Positions 35,161 to 43,959 of a stretch of 64,000 nucleotides of DNA are shown here, one piece after another (position 1 is the first letter of the stretch; each line of letters starts with the position of its first letter). This DNA is from Ligilactobacillus cholophilus (lineage in GTDB: Bacteria > Bacillota > Bacilli > Lactobacillales > Lactobacillaceae): contig NZ_CP127832.1 of NCBI RefSeq assembly GCF_030389495.1, positions 310,001-374,000 of the forward strand, read 5' to 3'. The notes below the pieces were generated by a model. That model searched no databases and was not told the origin of the DNA. It saw nothing but the letters and a program-made list of their open reading frames with translations. The translations under genes and the position numbers were made by a program.

Positions 35161-36957
35161 ATGGCAACAGAACATATTGAAAAAAAACTGAAATTACTTC
35201 CTGATTTACCTGGATGCTATATGATGAAAGATATTAATAGCAAAATTATATATGTTGGTAAGGCAAAAAATTTAAAAAATCGTGTTCGTTCATATTTTAA
35301 GAGCTCTCATGAAGGAAAAACAGCGCAACTGGTTTCTGAAATTAGAGATTTTGAAACAATTATTACTTCGACTGATAAAGAAGCGTTTTTATTAGAAATC
35401 ACATTAATTCAGAAATATAAACCATATTATAATATTAAATTAAAACAAGGAACTGGGTATCCATATATAAAAATTACAAATGAATGTGATCCACAACTAC
35501 TTTTAGTAAACCAAGTAAAAAAAGATGGTGGATATTATTTTGGGCCATATCCTAATGTTTATGCTGCTACTGAAACATTGGAGTTATTAAGAAAAGTATA
35601 TCCATTAAGAAGATGTAATGGGTATCAAAAGAGGCCGTGTTTGTATTATCACATGGGACAGTGTTTAGGAGCTTGTTTTAAAAAAGTACCACCAGAAAAA
35701 TATGAAAAACAAATAAAAAAAATAAAGTCTTTTTTAAATGGTAATGTAAATCAAATAAAAAATGAATTGCGTAAAAAAATGGAACAAGCAGCAGCTCAAA
35801 TGGAATTTGAAAGGGCAGCTGAATATCGCGATCAGATCAAATATATTGCCATGACTGTTGAAAAACAAAAAATTATATCTAATGATAATACACCACGTGA
35901 TTTATTTAACTTTTATATGGATAAAGGCTGGATTTCAATTCAAGTGTTTTTTATTAGACAAGCAAGATTAATGAAACGAGAAAAAAGACTTTTTCCATGT
36001 GTAGATGATAGTCCTGAATCAGAATTTACTTCATTTATTTTACAATTTTATAATCAAAAAAATCGAGTGATGCCTAAAGAAATTTTAGTTCCAGATAATG
36101 TTGACAAAAATATTTTAAGTGAAATCTTAAATGTCCCTGTTAGAACACCCCAAAGAGGTCAAAAGTATGATTTACTTAAAATGGCAAAAAAGAATGCTAG
36201 ATTGGTGTTAGAAGAGAAATTTCGTCTATTAGAATTAGATAATCGTAAGACTACAGGAGCAATGAATGAAATAACAGATGCATTGCATTTACCTCATGGA
36301 CATCGAATTGAAGCATTTGATCATTCACATATTCAAGGACAAGATCCTGTTTCTGCGATGGTATGTTTTATTGATGGTCAACCTGATAAAAATGAATATC
36401 GAAAATATAAGTTAAAAACAGTGGAAAATGCAAATGAAGCTGCTAGTACGCAAGAAGTTATTTATAGACGATATAGTCGTTTATTGAAAGAACATGCAAA
36501 ATTACCTGATTTAATTTTGATGGATGGAGCAGAAATTCAGATTAATGCAGCGATTGACGTTTTGCATAACCAATTAGGAATAGATATACCAGTTGCAGGC
36601 ATGGTAAAGAATGAACATCATAAAACTGCTGATTTAATGAATCAAAATGGAGAAAAATTACAATTAAATCCTAAAAGTCAGGGATTTTATTTATTACAAA
36701 GAATTCAGGATGAGGTTCACCGCTTTGCAATAACATATCATAGACAGTTACATTCAAAAAATTCCTTAGCATCAAGATTAGAAAAAATTCCCGGTGTTGG
36801 ACCTAAAACGCGAACAAAATTGTTACGTAATTTTCACTCAATTAAAAGAATTTCACAAGCAAGTGTAGAAGAAATACAAAAATTAGGAATTTCAAAGAAA
36901 GTTGCTCAAACAGTCAAGTTAAGTGCCGAGTCCATTCAAAATGGAAAGAAAAACTGA
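35161..36957 (+). CDS. uvrC: Excinuclease ABC subunit C
   Basis: 598 residues. Makes both incisions in nucleotide excision repair with UvrAB. N-terminal GIY-YIG nuclease (here LPGCYMMKD ... IIYVGKAKNLKNR, ~15-50), cysteine cluster CLYYHMGQCLGAC (~160-172), UVR domain (~200-235), RNase H-like nuclease domain (EAFDHSHIQGQDPVSAMVCF; LMDGAEIQINA) and C-terminal double helix-hairpin-helix (IPGVGPKTRTKLL). The first I of GIY is Cys, a tolerated variation. RBS AAAGGAGGATACTT. Confidence 0.96.
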   Translation: MATEHIEKKLKLLPDLPGCYMMKDINSKIIYVGKAKNLKNRVRSYFKSSHEGKTAQLVSEIRDFETIITSTDKEAFLLEITLIQKYKPYYNIKLKQGTGYPYIKITNECDPQLLLVNQVKKDGGYYFGPYPNVYAATETLELLRKVYPLRRCNGYQKRPCLYYHMGQCLGACFKKVPPEKYEKQIKKIKSFLNGNVNQIKNELRKKMEQAAAQMEFERAAEYRDQIKYIAMTVEKQKIISNDNTPRDLFNFYMDKGWISIQVFFIRQARLMKREKRLFPCVDDSPESEFTSFILQFYNQKNRVMPKEILVPDNVDKNILSEILNVPVRTPQRGQKYDLLKMAKKNARLVLEEKFRLLELDNRKTTGAMNEITDALHLPHGHRIEAFDHSHIQGQDPVSAMVCFIDGQPDKNEYRKYKLKTVENANEAASTQEVIYRRYSRLLKEHAKLPDLILMDGAEIQINAAIDVLHNQLGIDIPVAGMVKNEHHKTADLMNQNGEKLQLNPKSQGFYLLQRIQDEVHRFAITYHRQLHSKNSLASRLEKIPGVGPKTRTKLLRNFHSIKRISQASVEEIQKLGISKKVAQTVKLSAESIQNGKKN

Positions 36958-37035
36958 TTAGAATAAAATAAAAACTTGTGCTAAAATTTCTATTGTATTT
37001 GTCGCTTAGTTAATTTTTTGGATGGAGTGAAAAAC

Positions 37036-38478
37036 GTGGGGAAGAATGATTTAGGATCGAAATTAAGATGGTATAATATTGCATTATTGTCTTTTTCAGT
37101 AGTGTGGGGATTTGGAAATGTTGTTAATAACTTTGCAAATCAAGGATTAACAGTTGTCTTTTCATGGATACTTATCATGTTGCTATATTTTATCCCATAT
37201 ACACTAATGGTAGGACAATTAGGTGCAACGTTTCAAAATTTAGGTGCAGGCGTTAGTTCTTGGATTAATGAATTAATGGGCAGCAAATGGGCATATTTGG
37301 CTGCCTGGACGTATTGGGTTGTTCATGTACCATATTTAGCACAGAAACCACAGGTCATAATGATTAGTCTAAGTTGGCTATTCCGTGGGAATGGTAGTTT
37401 TGTGAACGATACTAAGACAATCGTTGTTCAAGGATTAAGTTTAGTTATGTTTATTGTATTTGTTTGGTTAGCTTCTAAAGGAGTAGAGGCACTTAAAAAA
37501 TTAGGTAATATTGCCGGAATTTTATTATTTATAATGTCAATGTTATTTATTATTTTAGGTATTAGTGCTCCATTTATCGTACACACGCATGTGGCAACGC
37601 CTGACATGACAAATATTCATAATTATATCCCTAAATTTGATTTTGAATATTTAACAACTATCTCAATGTTAGTATTTGCAGTTGGTGGATGTGAAAAGAT
37701 TTCACCATATGTAAATAAAACTCATAATGCATCAAAGGAATTTCCTCAAGGAATGATCGTATTAGCAATTATTGTAGCTGTTTCTGCTATTTTAGGTTCT
37801 CTTGGAATGGGAATGATCATTAATGCAAATCATATTCCAAATGATTTAATGTCAAATGGTGCCTTTGAAGCATTTCAAATTTTAGGACAACATTATCATG
37901 TTGGTAACTTATTTATGTGGATTTTTGCAATTACAAGTACACTTGGCTCTGCAACAGCATTGGCAGTATCTATTGATGCTCCATTACGTATGTTGCTAGA
38001 TGAGGCTGATGAGCGCTATATTCCAAAAGTACTTTTGAAAAAGAATAAGCACGGCGTGTTTATTAATGGTTATAAATTGGTTACAATTTTAGTATCAATT
38101 TTGATTATTGTACCGGCTCTTGGAATAAAAGGGATGTCTAATCTTTACAACTGGTTGTTAAACTTGAATTCAATTTGCATGCCAATGCGCTATTTATGGG
38201 TATTTCTTGCATATATTTTATTAGTTAAATATATGGATAAGTATCATTCAGATTATGTATTTGTAAAAAATAAGACTATTGGATATGCATTTGGAATTTG
38301 GGCATTCTTATTTACAGCATTTGCTTGTATTTTAGGCATGTTTCCTAAGTCAAATATGTATTCCAGCGCTAGTTCATGGTGGTTCCAAATGGGAATGAAT
38401 ATTATAACACCATTAATTTTGATTGCATTAGGTTTAGTTTTACCATTAATTGCTAAAAAAACTAATTCTGTTAAATGA
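37036..38478 (+). CDS. APC-superfamily amino acid permease, YjeM-like
   Basis: 480 residues from GTG 37036, 5 nt behind GGAGTGA; the in-frame TTG at 37018 precedes that site. About 12 membrane helices; helix 1 contains SFSVVWGFGNVVNNFANQG, close to the glutamate/GABA-antiporter group member YjeM of enterobacteria. Substrate unknown; an amino acid or amine exchanger is the safe statement. Monocistronic, closed by a terminator. Confidence 0.88.
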   Translation: MGKNDLGSKLRWYNIALLSFSVVWGFGNVVNNFANQGLTVVFSWILIMLLYFIPYTLMVGQLGATFQNLGAGVSSWINELMGSKWAYLAAWTYWVVHVPYLAQKPQVIMISLSWLFRGNGSFVNDTKTIVVQGLSLVMFIVFVWLASKGVEALKKLGNIAGILLFIMSMLFIILGISAPFIVHTHVATPDMTNIHNYIPKFDFEYLTTISMLVFAVGGCEKISPYVNKTHNASKEFPQGMIVLAIIVAVSAILGSLGMGMIINANHIPNDLMSNGAFEAFQILGQHYHVGNLFMWIFAITSTLGSATALAVSIDAPLRMLLDEADERYIPKVLLKKNKHGVFINGYKLVTILVSILIIVPALGIKGMSNLYNWLLNLNSICMPMRYLWVFLAYILLVKYMDKYHSDYVFVKNKTIGYAFGIWAFLFTAFACILGMFPKSNMYSSASSWWFQMGMNIITPLILIALGLVLPLIAKKTNSVK

Positions 38479-38493
38479 CACATAATATAGATG

Positions 38494-38526
38494 AAAGCAT
38501 GACAAGGATACAGTCATGCTTTTATT
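38494..38526 (+). terminator. Terminator after the YjeM-like permease
   Basis: AAAGCATGAC-AAGGATACA-GTCATGCTTTTATTTTT. Confidence 0.85.
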
Positions 38527-38599
38527 TTTAATTATAAATTGATATAGTAAAATAGATGACTTCTAGATATATAAATTGATTTTTAGAAAGAGGAACGAA

Positions 38600-39901
38600 A
38601 TGTTTGTTGATCAAGTAAAAATTAAAGTAAAAGCTGGGAAAGGCGGAGACGGAATGGTAGCATTCCGTCGAGAAAAATATGTTCCTAATGGCGGACCAGC
38701 TGGTGGTGATGGTGGAAAAGGTGGTAGCATTATCCTTAAAGTTGATAAGGGTTTAAGAACATTAATGGATTTCAGATATCACCGTATTTTTAAGGCTAAG
38801 TCTGGTCAAAATGGAATGAACAAAAGTAAATATGGAAAAGCTGCTGAGGACTTATATATAGATGTTCCAGAAGGTACAACTGTTACTGATGCAGAAACAG
38901 GCGAAGTACTTGGAGATTTAACACAAGATGATCAAGAATTAGTGGTTGCTAAAGGTGGTCGCGGTGGAAGAGGAAATATTCATTTTGCTAGTCCTAAAAA
39001 TCCTGCTCCTGAAATTGCAGAAAATGGAGAACCAGGTGTAGAACGGGAACTTAATTTAGAATTAAAAGTACTTGCAGATGTTGGATTAGTTGGTTTTCCA
39101 TCTGTAGGAAAGTCAACATTATTATCAACAGTAACTAGTGCAAAGCCTAAAATTGCTGAATATCACTTTACTACATTGGTACCAAATTTGGGAATGGTAC
39201 AATTAGATGATGGTCGCGATTTTGTAATGGCAGATTTACCAGGATTAATAGAAGGTGCTTCACAAGGAATTGGATTAGGGATTCAATTTTTACGACATGT
39301 TGAACGTACACGAGTAATTTTACATCTTATTGATATGTCTGGTGTTGAGGAACGTGATCCATATGATGACTTTTTGAAAATTAATGAGGAGTTAAAAAAA
39401 TATGATCCAGAATTGTTGGATCGCCCACAAATAATTGTGGGAACAAAAATGGATATGCCTAATGCAGATGAGAATTTAAAGAAATTCAAAGATAAATTGA
39501 AAGATGACCATACATTAAGCATTAAGCCTGAAATAACATCGATTTCATCATTAACACATCAAGGATTAAACGAGTTAATGATTAAGACGGCTAACTTATT
39601 AGATAAAACAAGTCGTTTTGAAACAAAAGCAGAAAAATTAATGAATCAAAATAATAAGGATTATACTTTTGAAGAGGAAGAACCTTTTGAAATCTCAAGA
39701 GACTCTGACGCAACTTGGGTTCTTTCTGGAAAGAAAATCGAAAAATTATTTAAGATGACCAATTTAGAACATGATGAAAGTCTGATGCGATTTACACGTC
39801 AACTTCGTGGCATGGGTGTAGATGATGCACTCCGTGAACGAGGTGCTAAAACTGGTGACCTTGTAAGAATTGACGACTTTGTATTTGAATTTGTTGACTA
39901 A
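38600..39901 (+). CDS. obgE: GTPase ObgE/CgtA
   Basis: 433 residues from ATG 38600 (AAAGAGGAACGAA upstream; family start MFVDQVKI). Glycine-rich Obg domain (1-~158), GTPase domain (G1 [10 protein letters not shown]3 [10 protein letters not shown]4 TKMD) and the C-terminal OCT domain (~360-433) found in Gram-positive Obg. Acts in 50S maturation and stress/ppGpp response. Its stop codon directly abuts the stop of the convergent minus-strand gene. Confidence 0.96.
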   Translation: MFVDQVKIKVKAGKGGDGMVAFRREKYVPNGGPAGGDGGKGGSIILKVDKGLRTLMDFRYHRIFKAKSGQNGMNKSKYGKAAEDLYIDVPEGTTVTDAETGEVLGDLTQDDQELVVAKGGRGGRGNIHFASPKNPAPEIAENGEPGVERELNLELKVLADVGLVGFPSVGKSTLLSTVTSAKPKIAEYHFTTLVPNLGMVQLDDGRDFVMADLPGLIEGASQGIGLGIQFLRHVERTRVILHLIDMSGVEERDPYDDFLKINEELKKYDPELLDRPQIIVGTKMDMPNADENLKKFKDKLKDDHTLSIKPEITSISSLTHQGLNELMIKTANLLDKTSRFETKAEKLMNQNNKDYTFEEEEPFEISRDSDATWVLSGKKIEKLFKMTNLEHDESLMRFTRQLRGMGVDDALRERGAKTGDLVRIDDFVFEFVD

Positions 39902-40189
39902 TTATGCGAAAAATAATTTTTCACGATTTACGATTCTAAAACCAAAAATAGGGTATAAAGTTGAATTATATGAACAAACTATTTTTGATTCTGGATTAGA
40001 CACTTGGCATATGATTGAAATATCTTGAACTTTTAGTGCTATGCCATTTTCTGCAAATAAAATTAATATATTTCTCTCTTTATCATATTTTAATTTTGAT
40101 AAGGGGAGATTTTTTTTATTGAATTCAAAGAAACATCTATAATTTGGATTAAAATTTTTAGTGGCATTTACTAAATCTTTCGTATACAT
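39902..40189 (-). CDS. Hypothetical protein, 95 aa
   Basis: Unrecognised. 95 residues, soluble, mildly basic, without signal peptide or membrane segment; alternation of hydrophobic and polar residues (RNILILFAENGIALKV, SKIVCSYNSTLYPIFGFRIV) suggests a beta-rich fold. The RBS GAAAGGAT with 6-nt spacing supports translation. It is convergent with obgE with no intervening base and no terminator between them, and divergent from the purine permease. Codon use looks like its neighbours. May be a lineage-specific small protein. Confidence 0.6.
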   Translation of the reverse strand: MYTKDLVNATKNFNPNYRCFFEFNKKNLPLSKLKYDKERNILILFAENGIALKVQDISIICQVSNPESKIVCSYNSTLYPIFGFRIVNREKLFFA

Positions 40190-40220
40190 TAGAATATCCT
40201 TTCAAATTTGATATAAAGCA

Positions 40221-40248
40221 TTCACATAATCAAATTTTTTGCTATAAT
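40221..40248 (+). promoter_or_regulatory. Promoter of the purine permease
   Basis: TTCACA (40221-40226), 16-nt spacer, TATAAT (40243-40248). The leader is only ~25 nt, so there is no room for a purine riboswitch. Confidence 0.65.
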
Positions 40249-40279
40249 AATAGAAAATATTATAAGAGGGAATTAGAAG

Positions 40280-41740
40280 ATGTCAAATTTTTTTAAGTTA
40301 AAAGAAAATCATACGAATGTTTCTACGGAAATAACAGCTGGATTAACAACATTTTTTGCAATGTCATATATCTTGTTTGTTGCTCCAAATATTTTAAGTA
40401 AAACTGGGATGCCTACTCAAGGAATCTTTTTAGCAACAATTATTGCTTCTGTCATAAGTACATTAATAATGGCATTATTTGCTAATGTTCCATATGTACA
40501 AGCTCCTGGGCTAGGATTGGCAACATTCTTTACATATACTGTTGTATTACAGTTAGGTTTTAGTTGGCAGGAAGCTTTAGCATTAGTATTTTTATGCGGA
40601 ATCATTAACGTCCTTATCACAGTTACAAAAATTCGGAAGATGATTATTAAATCAATTCCAGAAGTTTTACAACATGCAATAAGTGGTGGTATTGGTATTT
40701 TTGTAGCATATATTGGAATTAAAAATGCTGGATTTTTGAAATTTACATCGGATGCATCTGATATTGTATCAATTAATGATCATCCATTTAGTCAAGCTGC
40801 TACTCATTTTTCAAATGGCATTCAGTCTGTTGTTACTGGAAGTGGAATTACCCCTGCATTGATTAATTTTAATCAATCAGGTGCACTAGTTGCTTTAATC
40901 GGACTAATCATTATGGGAATTTTAATGATTAAAAATGTTAAGGGTGGCATTTTAATTGGAATTATTTTAACTACAATTATTGGTATTCCATTTGGAGTAA
41001 CTCATCTTGGACTTGAAAATACGACATCTTTAACTGAATCTTTTAAACAATTAGGAACAACTTTTGGTGCGGCATTTGGATCCAAGGGTATGATTGCTCT
41101 ATTTAATCAACCAGGTAAAATGCTTTTGGCTTTAATGACTATTTTTGCATTTTCATTGACTGATATTTTTGATACTATTGGTACATTTATTGGTACAGGT
41201 AAAAAATCTGGAATTTTTTCAAAAGAAGATGAAAAAGAATTCTACAATGGTTCAGGATTTAAATCAAAAATGGACCGTTCACTATTCTCAGACGCTGCTG
41301 GATCAATTGTAGCTGCCGTATGTGGAACATCTAATGTTACAACCTTTGTAGAAAGTGCTTCAGGAATTGGTGCTGGCGGTCGGACTGGATTAACTAGTTT
41401 AACAGCAGCAATTATGTTTGCATTAAGTAGTTTATTAGCTCCTGTTATTGCTATTATTCCAACAGAAGCAACTGCTCCAGCTTTAATTATTGTAGGTATA
41501 ATGATGATGAGCTCCTTTAAAGAAATTAATTGGTCTGATTTAGAAGATGCAATTCCTGCATTTTTTGCATCAATATTTATGGCGATTTGTTATAGTATTT
41601 CATACGGTATTGCTGCTGGATTTATTTTTTATCTTTTAGTTAAAATCTGTAAAAATAAATTTAAAGAAGTACATCCAATGTTAGTAGTATGTACACTATT
41701 ATTTATTTTAAACTTTGTAGTTTTAGCATTTATTGAATAA
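40280..41740 (+). CDS. NCS2/AzgA family purine permease (PbuG-like)
   Basis: 486 residues with 12-14 hydrophobic segments. AzgA-type hypoxanthine/guanine/adenine:H+ symporter: TAGLTTFFAMSYI near the start, VQAPGLGLATFFTYTVV (~75-91), FSLTDIFDTIGT (~293) and GTSNVTTFVESASGIGAGGRTG (~350) are family motifs. Exact base is not predictable. Monocistronic with promoter and terminator; apt (adenine salvage) lies 4.5 kb downstream. Confidence 0.92.
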   Translation: MSNFFKLKENHTNVSTEITAGLTTFFAMSYILFVAPNILSKTGMPTQGIFLATIIASVISTLIMALFANVPYVQAPGLGLATFFTYTVVLQLGFSWQEALALVFLCGIINVLITVTKIRKMIIKSIPEVLQHAISGGIGIFVAYIGIKNAGFLKFTSDASDIVSINDHPFSQAATHFSNGIQSVVTGSGITPALINFNQSGALVALIGLIIMGILMIKNVKGGILIGIILTTIIGIPFGVTHLGLENTTSLTESFKQLGTTFGAAFGSKGMIALFNQPGKMLLALMTIFAFSLTDIFDTIGTFIGTGKKSGIFSKEDEKEFYNGSGFKSKMDRSLFSDAAGSIVAAVCGTSNVTTFVESASGIGAGGRTGLTSLTAAIMFALSSLLAPVIAIIPTEATAPALIIVGIMMMSSFKEINWSDLEDAIPAFFASIFMAICYSISYGIAAGFIFYLLVKICKNKFKEVHPMLVVCTLLFILNFVVLAFIE

Positions 41741-41798
41741 TTTTAAATGCATTTTGTATTTTATGCTGATTGATAGTAAAATTATATATTGATTGATA

Positions 41799-41828
41799 GT
41801 TCACTTATTAAGTGAACTTTTATTTTTT
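41799..41828 (+). terminator. Terminator after the purine permease
   Basis: AGTTCACTT-ATT-AAGTGAACT followed by TTTATTTTTT. Confidence 0.85.
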
Positions 41829-41860
41829 GAGAATATAAATTGCAGATAAGGATTGATTTC

Positions 41861-42808
41861 ATGGAATTAGAATTTTTAGGAACGAGTGCAGGTTCACCTT
41901 CTAAATTCAGAAATGTAACTTCTTTAGCATTAAAATTACTAGATGAAATTAATGAAGTTTGGTTATTTGATGTTGGAGAAGGAACTCAACATCAAATTTT
42001 ACGTACAACCATTCGTCCACGCAAAGTAAGTAAAATTTTTATAACTCATTTACATGGGGATCATATTTTTGGATTACCTGGTTTTTTGAGTAGTCGTTCG
42101 TTTCAAGGTGCTCAACAAGCAACCCCACTTACTATTTATGGTCCTTCAGGAATTAAGGAATTTGTAACTACTTCTTTGAAAATTTCACAGACACATTTGG
42201 CATATCCAATTAAATATGTTGAACTTAAAGATGAGGGAGTTTTATTTGAAGATTCTCATTTTAAAGTTTCATTTAAATATTTAGATCATAGAATTCAATG
42301 TGTCGGATATAGAGTAGAAGAAAAGGATTATCCTGGAGAATTAATGGTTGATAAGTTACAAGAATTAGGAATTAGGCCAGGGCCTATTTATGGCAGAATA
42401 AAAAATGGCGAAACGGTTAAATTAGATAATGGAAAAGTTATTAATGGAAAAGATTTTATTGGAGAATCTAAGAAGGGTAGAATAGTAACTATTTTAGGTG
42501 ATACTAGAAAAAATAAAAATATTGATTTATTAGCTGCTAATGCAGATGTTCTTGTTCATGAAAGTACCTTTGGAAAAGGTGAAGCAAAATTAGCTAAAAA
42601 TTATTACCATTCTACATGTATCCAAGCAGCAGAAGTTGCTAAAAGAGAAAATGTAAAAGAATTACTATTAACGCATATTTCAGCTCGTTATGTAGGCCCA
42701 ATGGTGAAAAAATTACAAAATGATGCTCGAAAAGTATTTCCAAATACGAAAGTAGTACACGATTTTGGATGTTATAATATTCCATTTTCCAAAACGGAGG
42801 TTAAATAA
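41861..42808 (+). CDS. rnz: Ribonuclease Z
   Basis: 315 residues from ATG 41861 (AAGGA 8 nt upstream; in-frame TTG at 41840 is before the RBS). tRNA 3'-endonuclease of the metallo-beta-lactamase fold. Zinc motif HLHGDH (63-68), plus LDHR, LGDTR and THISARY later. Length is typical of bacterial RNase Z. Coupled to the SDR gene by a one-base stop/start overlap. Confidence 0.96.
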   Translation: MELEFLGTSAGSPSKFRNVTSLALKLLDEINEVWLFDVGEGTQHQILRTTIRPRKVSKIFITHLHGDHIFGLPGFLSSRSFQGAQQATPLTIYGPSGIKEFVTTSLKISQTHLAYPIKYVELKDEGVLFEDSHFKVSFKYLDHRIQCVGYRVEEKDYPGELMVDKLQELGIRPGPIYGRIKNGETVKLDNGKVINGKDFIGESKKGRIVTILGDTRKNKNIDLLAANADVLVHESTFGKGEAKLAKNYYHSTCIQAAEVAKRENVKELLLTHISARYVGPMVKKLQNDARKVFPNTKVVHDFGCYNIPFSKTEVK

Positions 42809-43617
42809 TGAATAATTATAAGGCATTAAAAAATCTCGAAAATAAAGTAGTATTAATTACTGGTGCTTCATCTGGTTTAGGAGAGCAGATTGCATATCAG
42901 GTTGCTAAAAGAGGAGCAATCGTGATTGTCACAGCACGCAATCTAGATAAATTAAAGATGGTTGCAAAATCATGTACAGAATTTCATGGGAAAAAGGCAT
43001 ATGCAATTAGAATGGATATGTCAAATCCAGATGACATTGAAAATGCTGTTGAAACAATAAAACAATGTATAGGAAAAATCGATGTTTTAATTAATAATGC
43101 TGGCTTTGGATTGATGCAAAATGCAATTGATTTTGATATGCAACAAGCAGAAGCAATGTTTAGGGTCAATGTACTGGGAATGATGTATTTAACACAATAT
43201 GTCGCATTACAAATGGCAGAAGAACATTGTGGAGTAATCATAAATATTGCATCAATGGCTGGAAAAATTGCAACACCAAAATCTGCAATTTATTCGGCAA
43301 CAAAAGCAGCAGTTATTGGTTATTCTAATGCGTTACGCTTAGAATTAAAAAAATTAGGTATATCTGTTATTGTAGTAAATTCAGGACCAATTAGAACTAA
43401 TTTTTTCAATACTGCAGATCAAACTGGAAATTATCTAGAAAAAGTTAAAAAGATAGTGTTAAATCCAGAATTAGTTGCAGAAAAAATAGTAAAAACAATT
43501 GGAAGTAATAAACGTGAACTGATTTTACCTGGCTTTTTTAAAGTTGCTGATATTGGTTATGCACTTTTTCCAAAATTAGGTGATTTTTTAACCGAAAATG
43601 TTTTTAATAAAAAATAG
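42808..43617 (+). CDS. Short-chain dehydrogenase/reductase (YqjQ-like)
   Basis: 269 residues. Rossmann motif TGASSGLG (18-25), NNAGFG (~95) and active site S...YSATK (Tyr/Lys near 161-165): a classical NAD(P)-dependent SDR. The C-terminal KVADIGYALFPKLGDFLTENVF could sit on the membrane. In Bacillus and lactobacilli YqjQ follows rnz; the substrate is unknown. Start overlaps the rnz stop. Confidence 0.92.
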   Translation: MNNYKALKNLENKVVLITGASSGLGEQIAYQVAKRGAIVIVTARNLDKLKMVAKSCTEFHGKKAYAIRMDMSNPDDIENAVETIKQCIGKIDVLINNAGFGLMQNAIDFDMQQAEAMFRVNVLGMMYLTQYVALQMAEEHCGVIINIASMAGKIATPKSAIYSATKAAVIGYSNALRLELKKLGISVIVVNSGPIRTNFFNTADQTGNYLEKVKKIVLNPELVAEKIVKTIGSNKRELILPGFFKVADIGYALFPKLGDFLTENVFNKK

Positions 43618-43649
43618 TTTTTAGTATTAGTTGAGGAGAGGAATACAAA

Positions 43650-43955
43650 GTGAAAAAGAAATTAAGTTTATTTGGAGTAGTTATTTTAGTGTTAGCTGTA
43701 ACAATTTTTTCAGTTTTAAATATGCAAAGTGTAGCAGTTAACTTTTTTAGTTTGAAAGTTAGAATGCCATTGGTATTATTAATTATTTGTTCTGTAATTG
43801 TTGGAATTGTCATTACATCATTATTTTCAACTGTTGCTTCATTCAAACATAAACGAAAAATTAAAACTTTAAACAATGAAGTAGCAAGTTTAAAAAAACA
43901 AGTTCAAGAAAAAGTTGAAGATAAAAAAGTTATTGAAGATAAAAAGGAAGAGTAA
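43650..43955 (+). CDS. lapA: LapA family (DUF1049) membrane protein
   Basis: 101 residues with two membrane helices (~7-27 and ~39-63) and a charged coiled-coil tail (LNNEVASLKKQVQEKVEDKK). LapA-domain layout; in E. coli LapA works in LPS regulation, which cannot apply here, so the function is open. GTG start 43650, 8 nt behind GAGGAGAGG. Co-oriented with recJ, 4 nt upstream of its TTG. Confidence 0.85.
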   Translation: MKKKLSLFGVVILVLAVTIFSVLNMQSVAVNFFSLKVRMPLVLLIICSVIVGIVITSLFSTVASFKHKRKIKTLNNEVASLKKQVQEKVEDKKVIEDKKEE

Positions 43956-43959
43956 TTAA

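Noticed and set aside
35161-35320. GIY motif of UvrC reads GCY
   Set aside because: The first position of this motif varies in UvrC; the rest of the nuclease is intact.
40249-40279. Purine riboswitch upstream of the purine permease
   Set aside because: The leader after the TATAAT box is only ~25-30 nt; there is no space for an aptamer.
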